From a bacterium (GTDB taxonomy: Bacteria > JAGOBX01), in the NCBI GenBank assembly GCA_029551925.1, contig JAKPEO010000121.1, forward strand, positions 40,294 to 104,293: a stretch of 64,000 bases of DNA. Reading direction: 5' to 3'. Positions within the stretch are counted from its first letter, which is position 1, and each line of letters opens with the position of its first letter. The notes under the pieces were generated by a model. The model worked only from the letters and a program-made list of their open reading frames with translations. It had not been told where the DNA came from and searched no databases. Position numbers and translations under genes: made by a program. Below are positions 63,472 through 64,000 of this stretch, one piece after another.

Positions 63472-64000
63472 ATTTAATATTTTTTCATTAGCTTCGCAAA
63501 GTTTGGCGATAAAATTTACTTTATTTATTTTGGCATTATTGCTGATAATCATATCATTATTAATCTGGCTTAATTTAAGAAGCACTTTGGATATAATGAA
63601 CAATCAAAACACAACATTTATCGATAACAGCCAAAATCTAATTCAAAAAAATTTCGATTATGCTATTACTCAAATTACTGAGTTATTAAATAAGCAATTC
63701 AAAGAAACCACTGAAATGATGACTGCGAGTTTGACGCAAGCGACAATGCAAAAAGGTAAAGCAGTAATATCTAATTTATCAGGACAGATAGGCAATGCCA
63801 TTGCAAATTATGATTTTGGTTTTGCTGTCACAGCATTTAATGAAATATTCAAAAACGACGAAACCGTAGTATATGCTGCATTAATAGACAGTTCAAAAAA
63901 TGCGATGTTCTACAAAATATCTGGAAATTTTTTGACAAAGAAAAAAAATATCAAAGACGAAAATTTTTATGATAATTCTGAATATGAAGGAAAAACTATA
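63461..64000 (+). CDS. Methyl-accepting chemotaxis protein, N-terminal part (cut by window edge)
   Basis: ATG at 63461 inside the end of the previous gene; I translated 180 codons up to the window edge. A membrane helix at about 16-40 (FTLFILALLLIIISLLIWL) is followed by an extracytoplasmic sensor domain that starts as a long amphipathic helix (about 43-110) and then an alpha/beta part (VVYAALIDSSKNAMF). This matches a periplasmic sensor of a chemoreceptor, though the HAMP and signalling domains lie outside the window. Translational overlap with the CheA-like gene supports a chemotaxis role. Confidence 0.7.
   Translation, partial: MKFRFNIFSLASQSLAIKFTLFILALLLIIISLLIWLNLRSTLDIMNNQNTTFIDNSQNLIQKNFDYAITQITELLNKQFKETTEMMTASLTQATMQKGKAVISNLSGQIGNAIANYDFGFAVTAFNEIFKNDETVVYAALIDSSKNAMFYKISGNFLTKKKNIKDENFYDNSEYEGKTI

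Noticed and set aside
1..64000. tRNA, rRNA, CRISPR arrays, insertion sequences and prophage genes
   Set aside because: No T-arm-like GGTTCGA sequences, no regularly spaced repeats and no transposase or phage motifs were seen in the gaps.

Overview
The window is a densely packed, strongly AT-rich bacterial chromosome segment, read with the standard bacterial code. It suggests a Gram-negative (diderm), anaerobic, chemotactic bacterium. LptB (LPS export), a monofunctional peptidoglycan glycosyltransferase and several lipoproteins point to a diderm envelope. Hybrid cluster protein (Hcp), many 4Fe-4S proteins and a ferredoxin-type split glutamate synthase point to anaerobic life. CheV, a CheA-like protein and two methyl-accepting chemotaxis proteins (one cut by the window edge) point to chemotaxis. 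I cannot fix the phylum from sequence alone. Two clear pseudogenes and several enzymes that have lost signature residues suggest ongoing gene decay, as in host-associated lineages; that is an inference.

Layout. 1-1740: N-terminal two thirds of leuS (minus). 1805-7172: membrane glycosyltransferase, GAF/degenerate GGDEF protein, CheV and two surface or membrane proteins of unknown function. 7485-10515 (plus): hisH, a TPR lipoprotein and the PLP homeostasis protein YggS. 10575-22162 (minus): a long run reading lptB, hpf, ptsN, hprK, rapZ, ptsH, ptsI, a beta-CASP metallo-hydrolase, a GT2 glycosyltransferase, an unknown protein, a transketolase and a decayed oligopeptide-type ABC permease. 22226-23776: leuA with a consensus promoter. 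23999-30186 (minus): a six-gene glycan operon (ABC ATPase, tandem GT4 fusion, GT4, GtrA, methyltransferase, FAH-family hydrolase). 30267-33563 (plus): pssA, leuC, clpP, engB. 33713-36240 (minus): double cNMP-binding protein and an NtrC-type activator. 36349-38497 (plus): pyk and mtgA. 38463-47301 (minus): a housekeeping run tig, trpB, glyS, phosphoesterase, zinc-ribbon membrane protein, rlmB, HAD-like protein, prmC, then recX. 47401-51343 (minus): pgpH-ybeY and a GAF-GAF-ANTAR regulator. 51378-56396 (minus): five-gene split glutamate synthase operon. 56555-62068 (minus): an odd structured intergenic region, an NIT-domain chemoreceptor, a deleted AAA-ATPase-like gene, then hcp with its ferredoxin partner. 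62263-64000 (plus): a kinase-less CheA-like protein and a chemoreceptor running off the edge.

How the genes fit together. The PTS genes form a regulatory phosphorelay (EI, HPr, EIIA, HPr kinase, RapZ) with no sugar permease in view. Nitrogen handling is represented by glutamate synthase, Hcp and a nitrate/nitrite-type chemoreceptor in one neighbourhood. A FNR/HcpR-type palindrome lies in front of the hcp operon. Leucine biosynthesis is represented by leuA and leuC in separate transcription units. The most unusual items are the Hpt-P2-CheW protein lacking a kinase domain, the compact RNA-like or micro-ORF element upstream of the glutamate synthase operon, a perfect 30-bp palindrome beside it, and the two dated gene-decay events.
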